A stretch of DNA of 64,000 bases from Pithys albifrons albifrons (GCF_047495875.1 NC_092466.1:15620561-15684560), one strand, 5' to 3'; positions 13,561 to 28,500 are shown, numbered from the stretch's first letter. Program-made: numbers and translations. The notes: generated by a model not told the origin, from the sequence alone.

Positions 13561-16500
13561 CACTGCCAGCAGAGAAGGTTTAAAACCAATAATAAAGCCA
13601 CATCATCCAAGTTGGTCAGCCCCTCAGCAGCAATGGTGGTGCCTGGCTGCTGAGCCCCAAGAGCTTGCTGGCTTTACACAGACTTGTCCAGGAACACCAT
13701 ATATTTCAGCTATGCACCAAACACCCTCAGAAGGCTGTGTAGTAAAAACAAAGAGCCACTTTGTTTCAGAATGAGCTTATAGAAACAGCTGATAATGGCA
13801 TAAAAACACTTAGTTACAAGAGATTGTTTGCCATGATTTATTTTTCCCACCACCATTCCACTGGTTCTGATCCCAAGGCCTCACAAGACACATGCAAACC
13901 ATTCTCTAAAGGTTGGCACTTTTTCTGGTCATTTACTACGGGCTCACTGCAGATACTCTTTTATTGACATTACAGTTTTCCTTGTACCTTTCTCCCAGAA
14001 AAACCTCCAGCAATTCATAGCAGATCTCTGATGCTTATTCCCATAGAAGCTGATGACATTATTGTCTTCCCCTTGCTGACATGACTTCCCCACCAGAGTT
14101 TGCTGATTTTCCAACCCGCTGGTCCCACGAAAGATATTGCCTCTCATACACCTTTCCACAAGTGGGGACCCGGTGCAGCTTTGTCATGGAAAAGGCTGGA
14201 AGATGCCCCCTTGAGGTCCTTTTCAGATCTACTTTGTACTATGCTGTGAATTATGTGTGTAACTTAAGAGACTGTGATGGACAGAAGGGCAGAGAGCTTG
14301 ATCCAAAAGACACTTGCAGGCCTGTTACACAGCCCCAGGGAGCATTCTTCTTGAAGGAAAGCTGGAAAGCAAGTGCACTGCTGGCCACCCTGGTGCAGTA
14401 AAACAGCTATGATATATATCACTGCTGTGCAGACCACAGGACATTTAGGTTGCTGATCCTAAACAAGCTGCCAAAAAGGCAAGGAAGCTGCACCTGTCTA
14501 TGCAACAGCCTTCTCGGGTACCATCTCACAAGGTGCCCCACCCACCCAGCCCCAGGGAGTTAGCTGTAGCTGGGGATAAAACCCATCTGGGGAAAACTCC
14601 AGCAAAATTAACCAGAGTAGCCTTGCTGCCCAGCAGCACAGGCACCAAAAGCACACCCAGCCCTGCACAGACTCTCTTGCAAGGACAGCCTCTGAGCCAT
14701 GGTCTCCTCCAGACCCATCACTCCACAGGACAAGTCCCAGACGTTATGGACATGTCCTACTCCAGGAACACTATCTGCCAGAGCCACAGCATTCAGCAGG
14801 AATCACAAAACCACCAGGGGAGGTTCACAAGTGCAGGAAACACACATGCCACAGGTGCTCAACCTGAGCCTTGTGATTTCCTGCCAAAGAATAAGCACAA
14901 CTGGGGTTCTTGCTGTCTTTGGGGAGAAGCAAAAAATGTATTTCTGTGGAACAGTGCCTCATTTGAAAGCTCTTCATGCAGACACACTGCCCTCATCTCT
15001 GCTCTGTGCCTCCCTCACCTAAGTCTTCTGCAGTAGCCCACACACACTCTGCTTTGTTCCACTCATCCTACCATTACGCATCCCTCTTGTGAAAAGCTGT
15101 TGTGCACACTTTGTCACCATCATCTCATGCACCCATACCACTTACCTTGGACAAAGAGGGTCTCTGCCTGGCTGCTAGTATCTCCAAAAGTTGACTTTTT
15201 AAAGGAAAAACATCACACAGAGATCACAATTGAGTTACAGCAGAGTTTAAACAATGTAATTCCCTTAAGAGGGTAGAGGGATGCCAATGTAAAACACCTG
15301 ATTGCAGTGTCAGACAGACAGTGAAAGGCACTCTGGCAGCACTCAGCTCTGTTCCCAGCAGTTTCTACCTGAGTTTAATCCCTTCAATTCTCTTCCACTG
15401 CAGTTGAAAGAGATACTCTAACAACGTTAGCAGGGTAGGACCACAGAGGGTCAACTGGAAGCATTTTGTGCCCTCTGGGGAGGGTCTGCCCTCTTAACTG
15501 CTGCTTTTAAAGGCTGCATTGTATGATATTACAGAATGGAGGGTTCCCACCACACACTTTGTGGTCTCCCTACTGGCTTTTCAGTGTAGACATGGTGTGG
15601 AAGGACAGGCTGGAAAGCTGTCATCATTAGTCTCTTGATGCAGTGAAGTAATCCATGTCACAGTTTCAGGCAGAAAGTAGAGCAGAAAGAAGAGATGTTT
15701 CTCCACAGTTCAGAATGAGAAGTGGGACACTATCTTGTTTCCTCTGGCTGGGAACTCCTGGAGGGAAATTTATAGTCTGTACTTGTTTCTTGGGAAGCTC
15801 AGTTACACTTAATGCTTCATGTAAATACAGGAGGGGACAGTTTTTCACATATGTCTATTGACCTGATCAATTCTCTCTTCCATGGGCTTAACAGGCTTTA
15901 CTTTAACAGTTCAGACACCTGTGGATATCCAGTCTCTTAAAGTACAAAGGCAGTACACTACCCCAGCCCAAACTGGCACCACAGATGGAGGAATTCAGAT
16001 TCAATCTATCAAAGCTTTGCTTGCTGCTCCTCGACTCCCCACAAGCTCACTCCCTGAAACTTGCATGCATTATGTGTCTCTACTGCCCCAGACAGTTCCT
16101 CACACCTCACCTGCTGCCAGTCCAACATTGTGCATTCACCTCTCCATTCCAGGGCTCCAAAATTACATTCCTGTCACCTGAACATTTCTCCTGAGGGCTG
16201 CAAAGGAGGGGAGCCTGCTGTGATGATTGCAACTTCTACTCCATCTGATACAAAATGTAAAAGAATCAGTGCTTGCTCCACTGACTGGGAAGGAGCAGAG
16301 AAGTGTTTCTAGGGAAAGATTCCTTCTCCTTCCCCTATCCCACCATGGGCTGAGCTCAGAGAATCAGTTCTCAGAGGAGAGCAGGCAATGCTATGCACCC
16401 TCTCCCTGCTCTACCATGAACTCACCCAGGAGCACCAGAGATGCTGAACTGTGAAATAAGATACCTATTCATGAGCATCAAGGGGGAAACAGCAAAGATG

Positions 16501-19353
16501 AATAAATCTCAAAACATTTTGCAGCATTTAAATAGCACTGTCACAGATCCAAGGCAATCACTCCTGTCAGTGAGGCAGCTAGTAAGCCTAGAAAGATCAC
16601 ATAGAGAAAGCAGAGGCAAGATGCAAGAGAAACCCCGCAGACAGGAGCTGAGGAACACTCACACTCAGAGAGAGAAACTGAAGTGGTCTAAGCCAGAGTC
16701 TAACATGTGTTCCTGGAGGAATAAGCGCCAGAAAGACTGCCTGGTTTTACTCAGTCTCAGTTGCGTCTTAGCACAAAACCCCCCGTATATCATTTTAAGC
16801 CACACTCTTACCTTGGAGGTACCTGCTGCTGGGAGCAGCTTAAATCCCGGTGTAACACAACCCTGCCTGATTGCTGAAATAAGGAACACACTAGAAATTA
16901 TGTGCAACTGGTGAATAGATTTGAAAAAGCCCCCAGTTTACATTGATGCCACAGGGACTGCAGAATTGCACTCCCTGCACTTCAAGAGCTTTCTTTCCTA
17001 AAGTCATGAGGATACTGCATGGAAGTTTGATGGCAATATCACTTGCCCACACTTGCAGGGAGAGTGGGAGGCCTGATGTATAGTCTTTCAAGTTGTTCAT
17101 ATAACTATGATATGTAGGAGGACAAGGAGGTAGAGAACAGGATTTTTTATCCAAGTTACCACAGTGGTAGTAATATGGGAATAAAAATGCTTCACAGTGG
17201 TATTTCTACTCCAAAGCTCTCCTACAATACCTATCATCCCATCATAAAGCACCTTTATTCTCACATGACTGTAGCAAGATAGTTCATTTACATTTCTTTG
17301 GTACACTTAAAGTCCTGCAAGAACTAGGAGGAGGAGGAGCCCCTCTCACACAGCCATGTGAGGTTCAATATTCTTCCTAAGTTAGACACTGAAGGTCATC
17401 CACAGTACAGGCACTGTATGAGGTCAAGTGACTCCTAGACACAGACCCCCGTGAGGAAACCCTGTTCTCAGGAATTGTCTGGATACTCCATCCTTACAAC
17501 CTCAGTCCTTCACTGTCTCTCCCTAAACAACACCTGCATTCTTGCTCCAGCACCTTGCCTCATAATCTGGGGACTCCCTATAGCACTATACAAACCTGCT
17601 GTGCAGAACAAAAAGAAGTCCTCAAGCAAACTCTGGCTGATTGAATTTTGAAGGTAAGAAATCCCCTTCTTACAGATGTACGACTCCTTCTGCCCACCCC
17701 AAACACCAGATCCATCACAGAGAAGGGAAATATTTACACAAGTTCGTAGAGTTCCAGTTAAATATTATGCTTAGCTGTCTAGAGTCTATGTTCTCAGACT
17801 ATGTCTATGAAATAAAAGATTAAACTTCATAACAATTATGAAGTTGCTTTGCTCACATTCAAAGGGAGTTAAAGGACATTAAAATAGTTCTTTGGGTAAT
17901 ATTCTGATGAAATTGCTCTCTCCCCACTGAAGAGTTGGAGGTAAAACCTTCTGAACTATCCTGTAAACACACTTGGAAAGGGTAAGAGCTAAGCTGATAA
18001 CCAGGTAGCACCTCTGCTCTGCAGGTTCTGTAAAAAATGTGAGCAATGCCAGAGAGCTTTTGAAGCAGCGAGCAAAGGAGGATAGGGGAGAGCAGCTTCA
18101 CTTCTCTAGGGAAGTTTGTTTAGTGGAAAGTAAGCAAGTTGTCAGGGGAAAAGCTGACAATGTTGATTCCAGCAGTTGTACTGGGAATAAACAGCCAAGT
18201 GGATTACGTTACACAGAATAAGAAACTGCTCTGAGGATCCCATTTAAATGCTGGGCCTTCAGGAATGATGCAATTCAGCCACCCTCAGATACCTGGTGAC
18301 CCCCTGGGCTAAGCCCTTTGATGGCACTGACATTGCCATCCCACCTCTGTGGGGTCTTCAAGAGGTCCAGCACAGCTGATTTGCCCAGGAGAGCCAGAGC
18401 TCACTGACACACTGGAGAGGACACAGACCCATGCTGGCTTCAAGGCAGGGGCTGGACATTAAATTAGGGGTGGCAGCAGAGAGGGCGGAAGGTTGCACAC
18501 GACCCCCCAGCTCAGCAGCACACAAGGGCCACAATGGGGTTTGCCATCTCCTACCCAGACAGAGATCGGGACCCCCCCCCTCATAAAAATCAGATGTCTG
18601 CCTGCCTTTCACAGGAAAGGGACCTGTCAAGGGAAGGGGATCTTGTTTGATTTATTAGTCTCTTCCTCCTTCCCATCATCTGTGGCTCATCCAGCTGTAG
18701 TGATAAGGAGAACAGCTATGAAAGGACCCTGCTGGCTGCTGGGATCCCATCCTTCTGCCCACTCACTGCCTGAAGACATCCGTCCTTTACAAGCACCATT
18801 AAATGTGTATCCAAAATGTGACAGTCTCCTCCATCCTTTGAGATTCTGTTCTCTGGATAATACAAACAGTTGCCAGAAAAAGAGTATCCTCTCATCTCTG
18901 TCTAGGCCATTATCCCTTTATATTTGCTCTTTAATATTTACTGGGTTCACACAAAGTGCATGCTCTGGAAAGAAAAAAAATCAGCTGCAGCTTAAAGGAC
19001 TCCAAATTTAGTAATTGCTGCAGCCCCATAGACGTGAACAGTTAGCAGGGAGATTTCTCTAGCACTTCAAATGCCGTGGTATTCTGCTTAGGTCAGACTG
19101 TAGAAAATGTTCTGTTTGGGGGCACCAAATCTGGAGAGTCTGCATAGGTGCCAGCTGCAGAGGCCTTATGAGTCCACCTCCAGTTCCTGCAGGTCCTTTC
19201 CCTCCCAACACCCAGTAATCTTGGTAGGAAACAGAGGCAGCCAGAGAGGTGCTGATTCATACATAGGTGAAGGACCAGAGGGTTTTAACACACCTGTAAG
19301 TTAGCAAGAACTAGGCCCAGCTCCTCGCTCCAGAGCTGGTCTTGCAGCCTTAC

Positions 19354-19515
19354 CTGTTAGTGTGAGGTTGCTGTATGTGTTTGAAAACTGCTCCTTTAAC
19401 AAAATCAAGTGCATCTGAGCTGCCTTTTCTCTCTGTAGTTCCAACATTATGTCAGGATGCTGGGCGATCTTACAGCCTTTCTGCTTATCCAGGGCAATGT
19501 CACTGCGAACAATGT
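19354..19515 (-). CDS. HPSE2: HPSE2 coding exon 3
   Basis: 162 bp, from the acceptor ctgtag|acattgttcgc to the donor ctaacag|gtaagg. It encodes DIVRSDIALDKQKGCKIA, then HPDIMLELQREKAAQ, then LLKEQFSNTYSNLTLT. The first codon is completed by the last base of exon 2 (Asp-Asp-Ile-Val). It ends with an NLT sequon at Asn189 of this model. In the family this segment leads from the first barrel strand into the part that in active heparanase becomes the 8-kDa chain and linker; HPSE2 is not processed in that way. Confidence 0.95.
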
Positions 19516-22500
19516 CTACAGCAAAAGGGAAAGAAAAAAGGGAAATGGCCAAACCTCAGCTTTCATTTTCATTTTCACTAGACACTTGGATCAGCCCCAG
19601 CCAACACGACAGTCACACAACCATCACTCAGCAAGTGCAACCCAAAAAAAAAGGATTCAAACCCACTGAATCCACCTAACAAATGACCCTCCCCTGCTCG
19701 AAGCCTCGTTTTCTTCTGCGGAAGGCTCAAGTCATATGCTCACACAACCTACAGGCTCTTCCAGCCTTCACCTGCCTAACTGTTGCTCTCTTACAATGAT
19801 AATCCTTTCCTTTCAGGAAAGTGTGAAAGTCTCCCAACATTTATATTAGAACCCTATTACTGGTGTGTTCAATGCAAAATAATGAGAAAAGACTAAATCT
19901 CACTCCGGTAACCCCTGGTTTCCATTTAACCTTGCCGGTCGAAGAGGTGATGAAGAAGCCTTGTTTATCCTTACTACAAATATCACAAACCAGCATGGCT
20001 TCTGACCCTTTGAACAAGTGTCTGTACCCTTCTAATTTCTGATATTCAGTTCAGGAGGGAGGAGGATTATTTGATAATTGTTTCCTCTTCATATGAGAAT
20101 TCTGTAAGTCCTATTGTGAGATAAGAATATGATATGCCCTCTCCTAGAACTACTCATCTGCTGGAGAAATGGAATGATGAAGTAACAAGGCAGAACAAGA
20201 GTCAAGTAAGATGTGAACAGTCTAAGCAGAAGGGGAGTGGTGCAAAATAGTCCTTGTAAGGCCCCTTATGAGTTTAATAAACTCTGTAATATGTTCAAAT
20301 CCACAGGCACCAGATGCTGTGTCTAGTTCTTACAAAATCTTAGGCAGCCAGCTCTGATAAGGAAGTATGGAAGTTGGAGTCCTTCCACCACACTGCATGA
20401 GGTCACTCTTCGCATCATGAGGTTGTTCTTTGCTTGGTTTAATTCCCATGTAGCCAGAAGATTCTGGAAGAGGTTATTGTCAGAAGAGAGTCACATCTTG
20501 TTCCACACACACTCTCCACCTCCATTATTGTTCCTTCCAATAGTCATAGTCCTGTCTTTTGAGGTGTCCAATCTCAGGTTCAGCAAACTTAGATCCAAAG
20601 CTCTTCTATGTCTTGGGCTGACAAGACAAACATGGGGTGGAGGACTGGAGGCCACACTATCTTCCTGCCTTGGCACTACACTTGTCTTTCCCAGGCTGTG
20701 TTCTGTTTCTTTCCTGCATAGTTTGGGATTAGCACAGCTTCTTTAAAGCCTGCCTAAAACAGATTGCTCAGAACAGCAAAAGGATTAAAGTACCCATGGT
20801 CTGTAGCTGGGAATGTGAGTTCTCTTCTCCACCCCCCCCAGGAAACTCAGAAGTAGACACAGGGCAGCATCCAGTTAACTCACTATTTCTACATCCAGTA
20901 CAGGGGTGTCAGTGTGGGGGGAAAAGATGGAACAAGAGGAAGGAATAATGTTCCTCTGCAGATAATGAGCACACACTCCTTGACCACCTGGTTTAGTGTA
21001 CAATCTCTTAGGAAGGTGCTGCTTAAGATTTGGGCCTACCCAGTCTCTGCCCAACTAATGAGCAATAAATCCTGAATGCTTGTTGTGTGAAATATTTGGA
21101 GAACTGAATATGAGAAACACAACCTTACCTCTGTCCCACACCAGAAAGGCTATTACTATGGCTACTGGTGTCACCTGGAGCCCATGAACAGCCATTCACG
21201 CTCCTGGGTAATGGATCTCCCTTTCTGACAGAACTGGAGGCAATACCCACAACCCCTGAGGCAAAATGGAGCAAATAACATCAAGTAGGCTCTAAAGGAG
21301 GAGAAGACTGAGAGTCAGAGAGGTTAGAAACCAGATGGGCAGTATAGTGGTTCCAACTCTCTTCCAACTGCTATAAGGGAGTCCGGTCTGAGTCAAAACA
21401 AGTTTATTTGCTAAAAGGAATGGAGGGCTTCTAAAACCCAAACTAGGGCCAACATGGACCCATGTGGAGGAAAAATGGCCCAGGATCTGGTTCAGGGGCC
21501 AGCACCTTGGAGAGTACAGGGGGCCATGGCAGTGGGTCCTGTGTGACACCTATCTTCAGGGACCACAAAGATGTGTGCCCTGTCAGCAGGGCCTGGGGAA
21601 AAAGGGCAGGCCCAGGAATGAACAGTAGGAGCAGTGTAGTGATGAAGCTGCTGTGACAAGGATTAACACAGGGAAGTCAAGTCACATTCAGGAAAATCCC
21701 TGGGAGAGTCTGGGGGAAGGGCATGCAGGGCACAGAGGTGGGAGCACTCTCTGACATTTATCTTCATGGGGTTCTCAGAGAGCTGCCACTGCAGACATTC
21801 AGGAAGCAGAGGCAAGACATGCAAGGTCCTGCCTTCTCAGATTGAAGGAATCAAGCAACTTGCCCAAGACCTAAAGATGAAGGTGGACCCCATGGTCATT
21901 ATAGCTCCAGTTTAAACAGTGAACAGATGCCTGGGATATACAGCTCTCCAAAGAACTCAGTACCTGATACTTCATACCCCACCAGGCTGTACTCAGTGCA
22001 GGGAAGAAGGCAAAGACAGCCCTGCACAACTCTGCTGAAAGCTACAGCAGCAAGGGAAGAGGGGTGGCAAGCCACAGCTTCTGAAGGCTCAGGGGAAATG
22101 TCAGCAAGAGCAATCCGAAGAACACAGATAGCAAGGAGCCCACAACTCTCGTATCTTAAAGGATGAGACAGAAGAGAGCCCAAGAAGGAGGAGGGTGCTG
22201 AAGGCTCTGGGTGGGGCAGAAGGGCACTCACTGCCTTTCTGAGCCTCAATTGAACAAAAAAATAACCCAACCCAAACCAAACCAAAAGCAAACAAACAAA
22301 CAAAAACCACACTCCACCCCCCAGTCAAAAAAAATTAAAGAGAGAAAAAAGTAATAAACTGTCCGGCAAAACACAGAATCGAGCAGCTCCTGCCAGGAGT
22401 GCAAAAGAAGAACTCCAGATGTGGGAGCCCCAGAGGATGCCAAATGTTTTCCAAAGACGGCGGACCGGGAGCTGTGCCTCCGGCGGCGCCGGGTCAGTAC

Positions 22501-25500
22501 CCTGGCCAGCTCAGGCTGCCCGGCGACGGCACGGCCAGCCGGGACCCGACGGTGGGGCACTGCGGGGCTCTGCGGGGCACTACGAGGCGCTGGTCCGCGG
22601 CGGCAGCGGCGCGGTGCGGGCCCGGCAGCGCCGTGCGGTATGGCGGGAGCACACCCATGTGGCGGTCAGGTGCGCTGCGGCTCACGGGAGGCACCGACGC
22701 ACAGAGCGGGAATCCCGCCGGCGGAGCGCGGGGGAGCGCCCGCCCTGGCACAGCCTCGGGCCCCCCCTGTCTGCCCCACCCCGCCGGCAGCGGCTGATGT
22801 GCCGGGCACCCGCAGGAGTTCTCCGCTCGCCGGGCTGTGGAGCCTGGACGGATGATGCTGTTTTGCGAAGGCTGGTCTGTCTTCGAGTGTCCGCACTTAT
22901 CTCTGTCCCGCCCCGGGATACCTCCAGCACTACAGCGTTTGCCGCCTATTCCATCGCCTGAACTACCGACGGAAATGTTTAAGAACAGTTTAGAAAATAC
23001 TCCTGAGGAGTGGCACAAACACAGTGATGCCCTTTCCCGGGCACCCCAGGACTACCTGAGCAATACTAGTCCCTTTCTGTGAGTCACCTGCACCAAGGGG
23101 TTGCACAAACTGTTTCCCGCCATAGCAGTGCCAGGACATAGAGGTCCCAAGTTGTGACACCTCCAGGATGGCACACAGAGACAGCTCCCAGCCTGGAGTG
23201 GGGGGTATTTCCCTCACACAGAGAATGAGGTCCTGTACCTGAGAATTTACATAGCATCAGCGTGGCCTGTGTGCACTCATGCTACCACCTGCCTATAAGC
23301 AATTCCGTTCCAGAACTTACGGTGCAGGCACAGACCATTGCAGCTGATCACCTGGAATATGGGAGGAGAAAGGCACAGCCCCATGTTTATGTGGGGAGTA
23401 GAGGGATTTGGTTATGGTCAGAGAAATGTGTGACAGAAGGGCAAAGAGAAGAAATAACTCAGTTTTCTGTGTGCATGTTAAAGCAAGCGCCATCACCATT
23501 CCAGCAAAAGCCACAGTCACCACTGCCATGGCACCAGAATAAGCTAAGTTTGCCCATCCTCCTAATGGGACTGTTCACTTCAGATTTCCAGTCTTGAAAA
23601 GTGAATTTAAAAGTGTAAAACCCCCAATTTTATGCTAACAATACCTGAATACTTCTACCAAAAAAAAATTAGGAAGTAACATTAATACAGAAGTTAAATA
23701 GATGTTTAATGAGTGACTAGGCAAAATTCTTATGACTTGTACATTGTCAAACTTGTAAAACCTCTGCTTTTCAAACCAAAACATTTTGAAATGCTTTAAA
23801 AAACAGGTTTGTCCACTGAAAGTGTTACAAAATGTTCAGTGATTGTGAAATTGGGAACACAACTTTTATTTAGAAAGACAGAAGATTTCCAAGACAGAAA
23901 CTGCATCCTCATCCCGTCTGTCTTCAATGGGTAAATTTGTGACACATTAGTGTAATTTTTTTTTTAAAGCTGGGAAAAATTCCCCGACAATGAGTTCCAC
24001 AAGTTATTTCCCACTATATTAAAAAAAAGGTCATATTTGTTCTTTTCATTTGCAATAATTCCACTGGATGCTCCCTGTTTCTTGTGCCATGAAAACAAGT
24101 AAATAATCATTCCCAAATTGTCTTCTCTGCGTGACACTGAGTTCACAGCATTTATCATAATCTTGGTCATTTTTTCCAAGCTGAAAAATCTCTGGGAATG
24201 AAAGCTCTGACTTTGATTATTTCCATCACCCTATTCTACACATATATATTCTTTACACTGATGAGTATGTCAGCACCTAGTTTACTTGTAGCATACAAAT
24301 GCTCTCGGTGACGCTTTCCAATTCTTTTCTAATATTCCTAACATTAGAGTCACTTTTTACTTCCCTAAATGTATTCAGAGACCAATCCATAATAAATTCA
24401 AAGCATTTTCTTTGAATGGCAACTGCTAATTTAGAACATACAGTTGTATGCAAAAAGACGTATGTTTTTCCCATGTGCATATAAGTTCACATGAATCACT
24501 TTTAAGTCATATCAAGATGTAGCATAGAAAGAAGTGTGAAACTAACAAAAATATGTAATGTTTTTAGAGAACTAAGGATTCTTATTATAAATAGTCAAGT
24601 ATATAACCACAGAAGTATTTTATCTCATGCATATACCAGCAAATAGCTAACAAATCAGGAATTGTTTGATTGCACCATTTCCTGCAATATTAAAGCAATT
24701 TTCATGCATGATTCTAGCAAAATAATCTGAAAGAAAAAAGGGAGCTAAGCAGGCAATCTTTGGAAGTCTCTCCTGCACAGGCAGTATCTCCCTTACCCTG
24801 AGTAATATGTTTTCTAGAGACTTTTTTTTATTTTACTTTTTTATTTCTAATGAAATAACTAAGTGTTGGGATTCCTCACACAGGCAGAGCAGGTTGCAGC
24901 TCCTTCTCTGTAATCAAGGTCCCTTTGAAATAGAGAGTAGGAGGCTCCCTCAGAGCTCATGCCAAGGCATGGAGTAGCCCCAGGTCTTGCAAATCCCAGA
25001 AGTCTGAAGCACATCAGAAGATCTACCCATCTTGGAGATTGAGTGCTTGCAATGTCTGAAATTCTACAGCCCTCCCTAAGGGGCTGTGTTTGAAATACTC
25101 AGAGGGCGGACAAAACAACCGTTTCCTCTTCAGGCTCTGAAAGGACAGATGTCTAAACTGTTGAGGGACACAAAGCAGACAAAAAAGGGGCCCTGGGTGA
25201 CCAGAAATGGAAAATGAGTCCTTGAATAAAGGAAAACTTGTTTATTCATTTTTACCAGGACAACAGGATGGTTCTCCATTCAGAAACATCTGCTGCACAT
25301 TTTTATGAACTGGCAGAACCAAAGTGACAGTCCCAGGCACATGGCAATAACCCTGTCTTGCTCTGGCTCAGCTAGCCTCAGTCTCCCTGATGACCCTCAT
25401 GATCCTGTTCATTCAATTTGCAGTAAAACAGTGGCCTATTTTTTAATCTGAATTAGTTTTCTGCTGGCTTAGCAGCGGATCAGAAATGTGCCACAGGCAA

Positions 25501-28500
25501 CACAATGGAAGCAGCAGGACACTGTGTAGAGCACAAAGAAGGCATGGGGAACAACCTTTTTGATGGCAGAGAACCGAGTTAAGCTTTACTACCTTCGGGA
25601 CATAGATTTGTAGGATTTGATCTGACCAAGGCTGAGGCTGCTGCAGTCCCATCTTTCAGTGCAGGCTTTCCTTTCCCAGCACTGTCCTCTACATCTCCAT
25701 GGTCATGCAGCATTACTCAATCAACAGCTAAACAAGCTGAAAGGTTATCACCTCTCCACCATTAGTTTTTGAACAGCTGAGGTCCCTGAACTAACTCACC
25801 ACATAAACTCAGGCTCTAGGCACAGGAGAGGGCAGGAACACGACAGAAGGAGCAAAAGAGTGGGAGCAACAGCCCTAGCTGAGGTCAGCTTCAGCCCCTG
25901 TGCAACCACATGTACACATAAAGGAATCCTCAGGTCATTAACAGTTTATTATCTTCCTTTCCACTCAATACCTAAGACCCTTGCACATATTCTAACAGCA
26001 TGGCATCCCAGAAGATGCCTGTGCAATATGGACTCAATAAGGGTGAAAAGATGCACTGCTGCACAAATTTTGAGGTTTAGATGCAGTGCCAGGTACCTGA
26101 AGGTGTCTGAGGGAATGGATCCAACACTGAAAGGACATACAGAAAACCTATGTCAGTATTACACAGCAAAATGTGAAGTTTTCCACACATTGTGGCAAAA
26201 ACTTCTGACTAATATGGAAGGTTTAAGAAACATGTCTTTTTCAATTTTTTTTGTTGTAATTGGCCATTTTTCCAGATGCTTGATATACTCTCAAAAAAAA
26301 AAAGTAATAAAGAAAGAGATAAATTAGAAGGAAGTAACTTACCAGCAATTACAAGGGTATTTTTGAAATGTGTTTTCCATATGTACTTCAGCTCAGAAAC
26401 TTCTTTGATGCAGTACCTACAATATGCAAATATGCTCCCATTTCTCTGCTGTGGACTATATAGAGCAACATAAAGTGTCCTTTGGTCTCTTCTCAGCCAT
26501 ACTATCCCACTAGGCTACACAAAGCCTGGAGGCAGGAGAGAGAAGCCATACACTTGGGTCAATGCATCTTGAAGAACTCCAGCTATGAGTAACTTCCCTT
26601 TTGCCTTAAGTTTTCCTTTACTGCACATATGCACAGTGGGAAGCTGTAAGCAATGTTTATGCCACCACAGGTTGTTCAAAGCTGGTCTGTGTGCCTTTGA
26701 GGTGAGAGGCAGTTGAGAACCACCCTTCAGATGAGGATGCTCTCCATTAGGCCACCAAACTCCTGCTGCAGCACCAGCACGGAGCTTTCAAAATGGGCTC
26801 TAAGTTCAGGCACTGAGACAGCACCTGCAGCGTTCATTGCTGAAACAGCACCAGGACTCCACACTACACATAATACTCCAACACCAAGCTTCAGGGCAGC
26901 ATGCAAGTTTTGGCTTTAACAAACTCAACTTCAGAAGAGTGTTTTGTACCAGCAATCACCTGTGCCTTTGCTCCAAAGAGGAGCTGCTCAAGCCCATTTT
27001 CCTGGAGACCAACGTTTCTTATTGTACCATTCCTCACACCCAACTGGTTGTTGGCACATGTGAACCAGTTGAAAGGACAGGCCAAACAGATTGTTTGTTA
27101 GGCACTCCAACAGCAAAAGGAGAAACAGGTGTACTACAGAGACAGAGCATGAGACCTTACGTCTTGGTACCTGCCCTGCAATCAGACACATACCTGTGGC
27201 AGGAGAGAAGCACGTCTCAGATAACAAAGCACAACACTGAGAAGAGCTGAAGAAAAACAAACACAGCAGGGCACTTACAGAGAAGCACCGTTTAAAGGAC
27301 AGGAAAGTCTCTCAGGCATCTCTTGATCATCATATGTTAAAAAGTCACCGGCACAGCCCCACCTCCTGGTACCACTGAGCTTGACACACATTAATCTGTG
27401 GTTTTGTTTCTAACAGACTTCATGCTGGCCAATGCCACCTCCAAATAGGGTGGACTCCAGAAATGACCATCCAAAGTAGGGACTGGATGGGATGGCAGCT
27501 ACCTGGTATACAGTATAGATTGGGTGTTAATAAAGTAGGTTAGATGACCTTCTAATACTTAGCAAAGTTCAGGAGGTACATATAGACATGCTGCTATCAA
27601 CAAGGAAGACTGCACACCCTCTGGCTCACCAAGACCATTTATCACAGGCAACCACTTTCAAAAGTTGCTCTGGCAGGTATGGACAGATCTGTAACCAGGT
27701 GATGAAAAGAATTACAAGAAGAAAAGAACTGCCCTGAAACCAAAAGGAAATACCTTTTCTCAGAAAAATTAGGTACATTTTAGATACAAATCAAAAGCAG
27801 TTACTACAACCCTCAGAGAGTACCCATGCTCTCCATGCAAAAAAGAAGTGGAAAAAGGGGTTGGTGAACCCTAAGGCAGGCCTAGGTAAAGGCAATTTTC
27901 AGAAGGTGGAGGTATACATGGCTGTAACCTTTTGAAAGGGAAAAAGATACAATTTTAAGCGGAGGCAGGAAGAGCAAGGTGATTCTCTGTGGAGGTCTGA
28001 TAGTCAGGAAGGCAGAGCACCACAGAGGCAGAATAGACCGTCAAAGGCCTCAGTGAGGAATGCCTGTTCTGAAGAGCAACAGGGTAGCAGAGGGGGATTT
28101 CCAGAATAAAGATCCCTACACAGAGATTCATTCAATCTCCAGCAAGCATGGCCACAGGATTCATGAAGGATGATGCAAAGCAGACCTGTTGCTGTTACTG
28201 CCACCCATCTGAATGCCTGAGATAGCCACACCGGTGTGGCCTGTGAGCACATAGCAGGGTGCAGCTGCCTGTGATATGAACACTACTCACAGTTACTCTT
28301 TTGTCATTGCAGTTCTCTGAGCAGTCTTGTACATTAACCCTTCTCCTCTCAGTCCTGCAGCCTATGAGTTGCTGCAGCTTAGAGGAACATAAGATGTGCC
28401 CTTCCCTTCCCATCTGTGCACAGGCCACATGGGAACACGAGGCATGGGAACACCCATGGGAGCTGCAAAGAGAGCAGAAAGGCACTGGGGTCACAGGCCT

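Larger units (their letters stand above)
1..19353 (-). other. HPSE2: HPSE2 intron 3 (partial)
   Basis: Non-coding sequence downstream of HPSE2 exon 3, continuing past the left edge. No further HPSE2 exon was found: none of the family's later blocks appears in any minus-strand frame. It is mostly AT-rich. It holds three CR1 remnants (about 2.94, 10.07 and 12.59 kb), a perfect inverted repeat at 9423-9495, a T10 tract joined to a G-run at 4901-4931, and a short CA repeat at 12276-12289. The small open frames here show no recognisable domain. Confidence 0.85.

Noticed and set aside
22419..23018. Overlapping frames of 130-180 codons across the intronic CpG island
   Set aside because: Present on both strands in several phases with no similarity; treated as base composition within a CpG island.
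27500..27580. Possible CR1 tail (ttagatgaccttctaatac)
   Set aside because: Only one short block resembles a CR1 end and the flanks do not; too weak to annotate.
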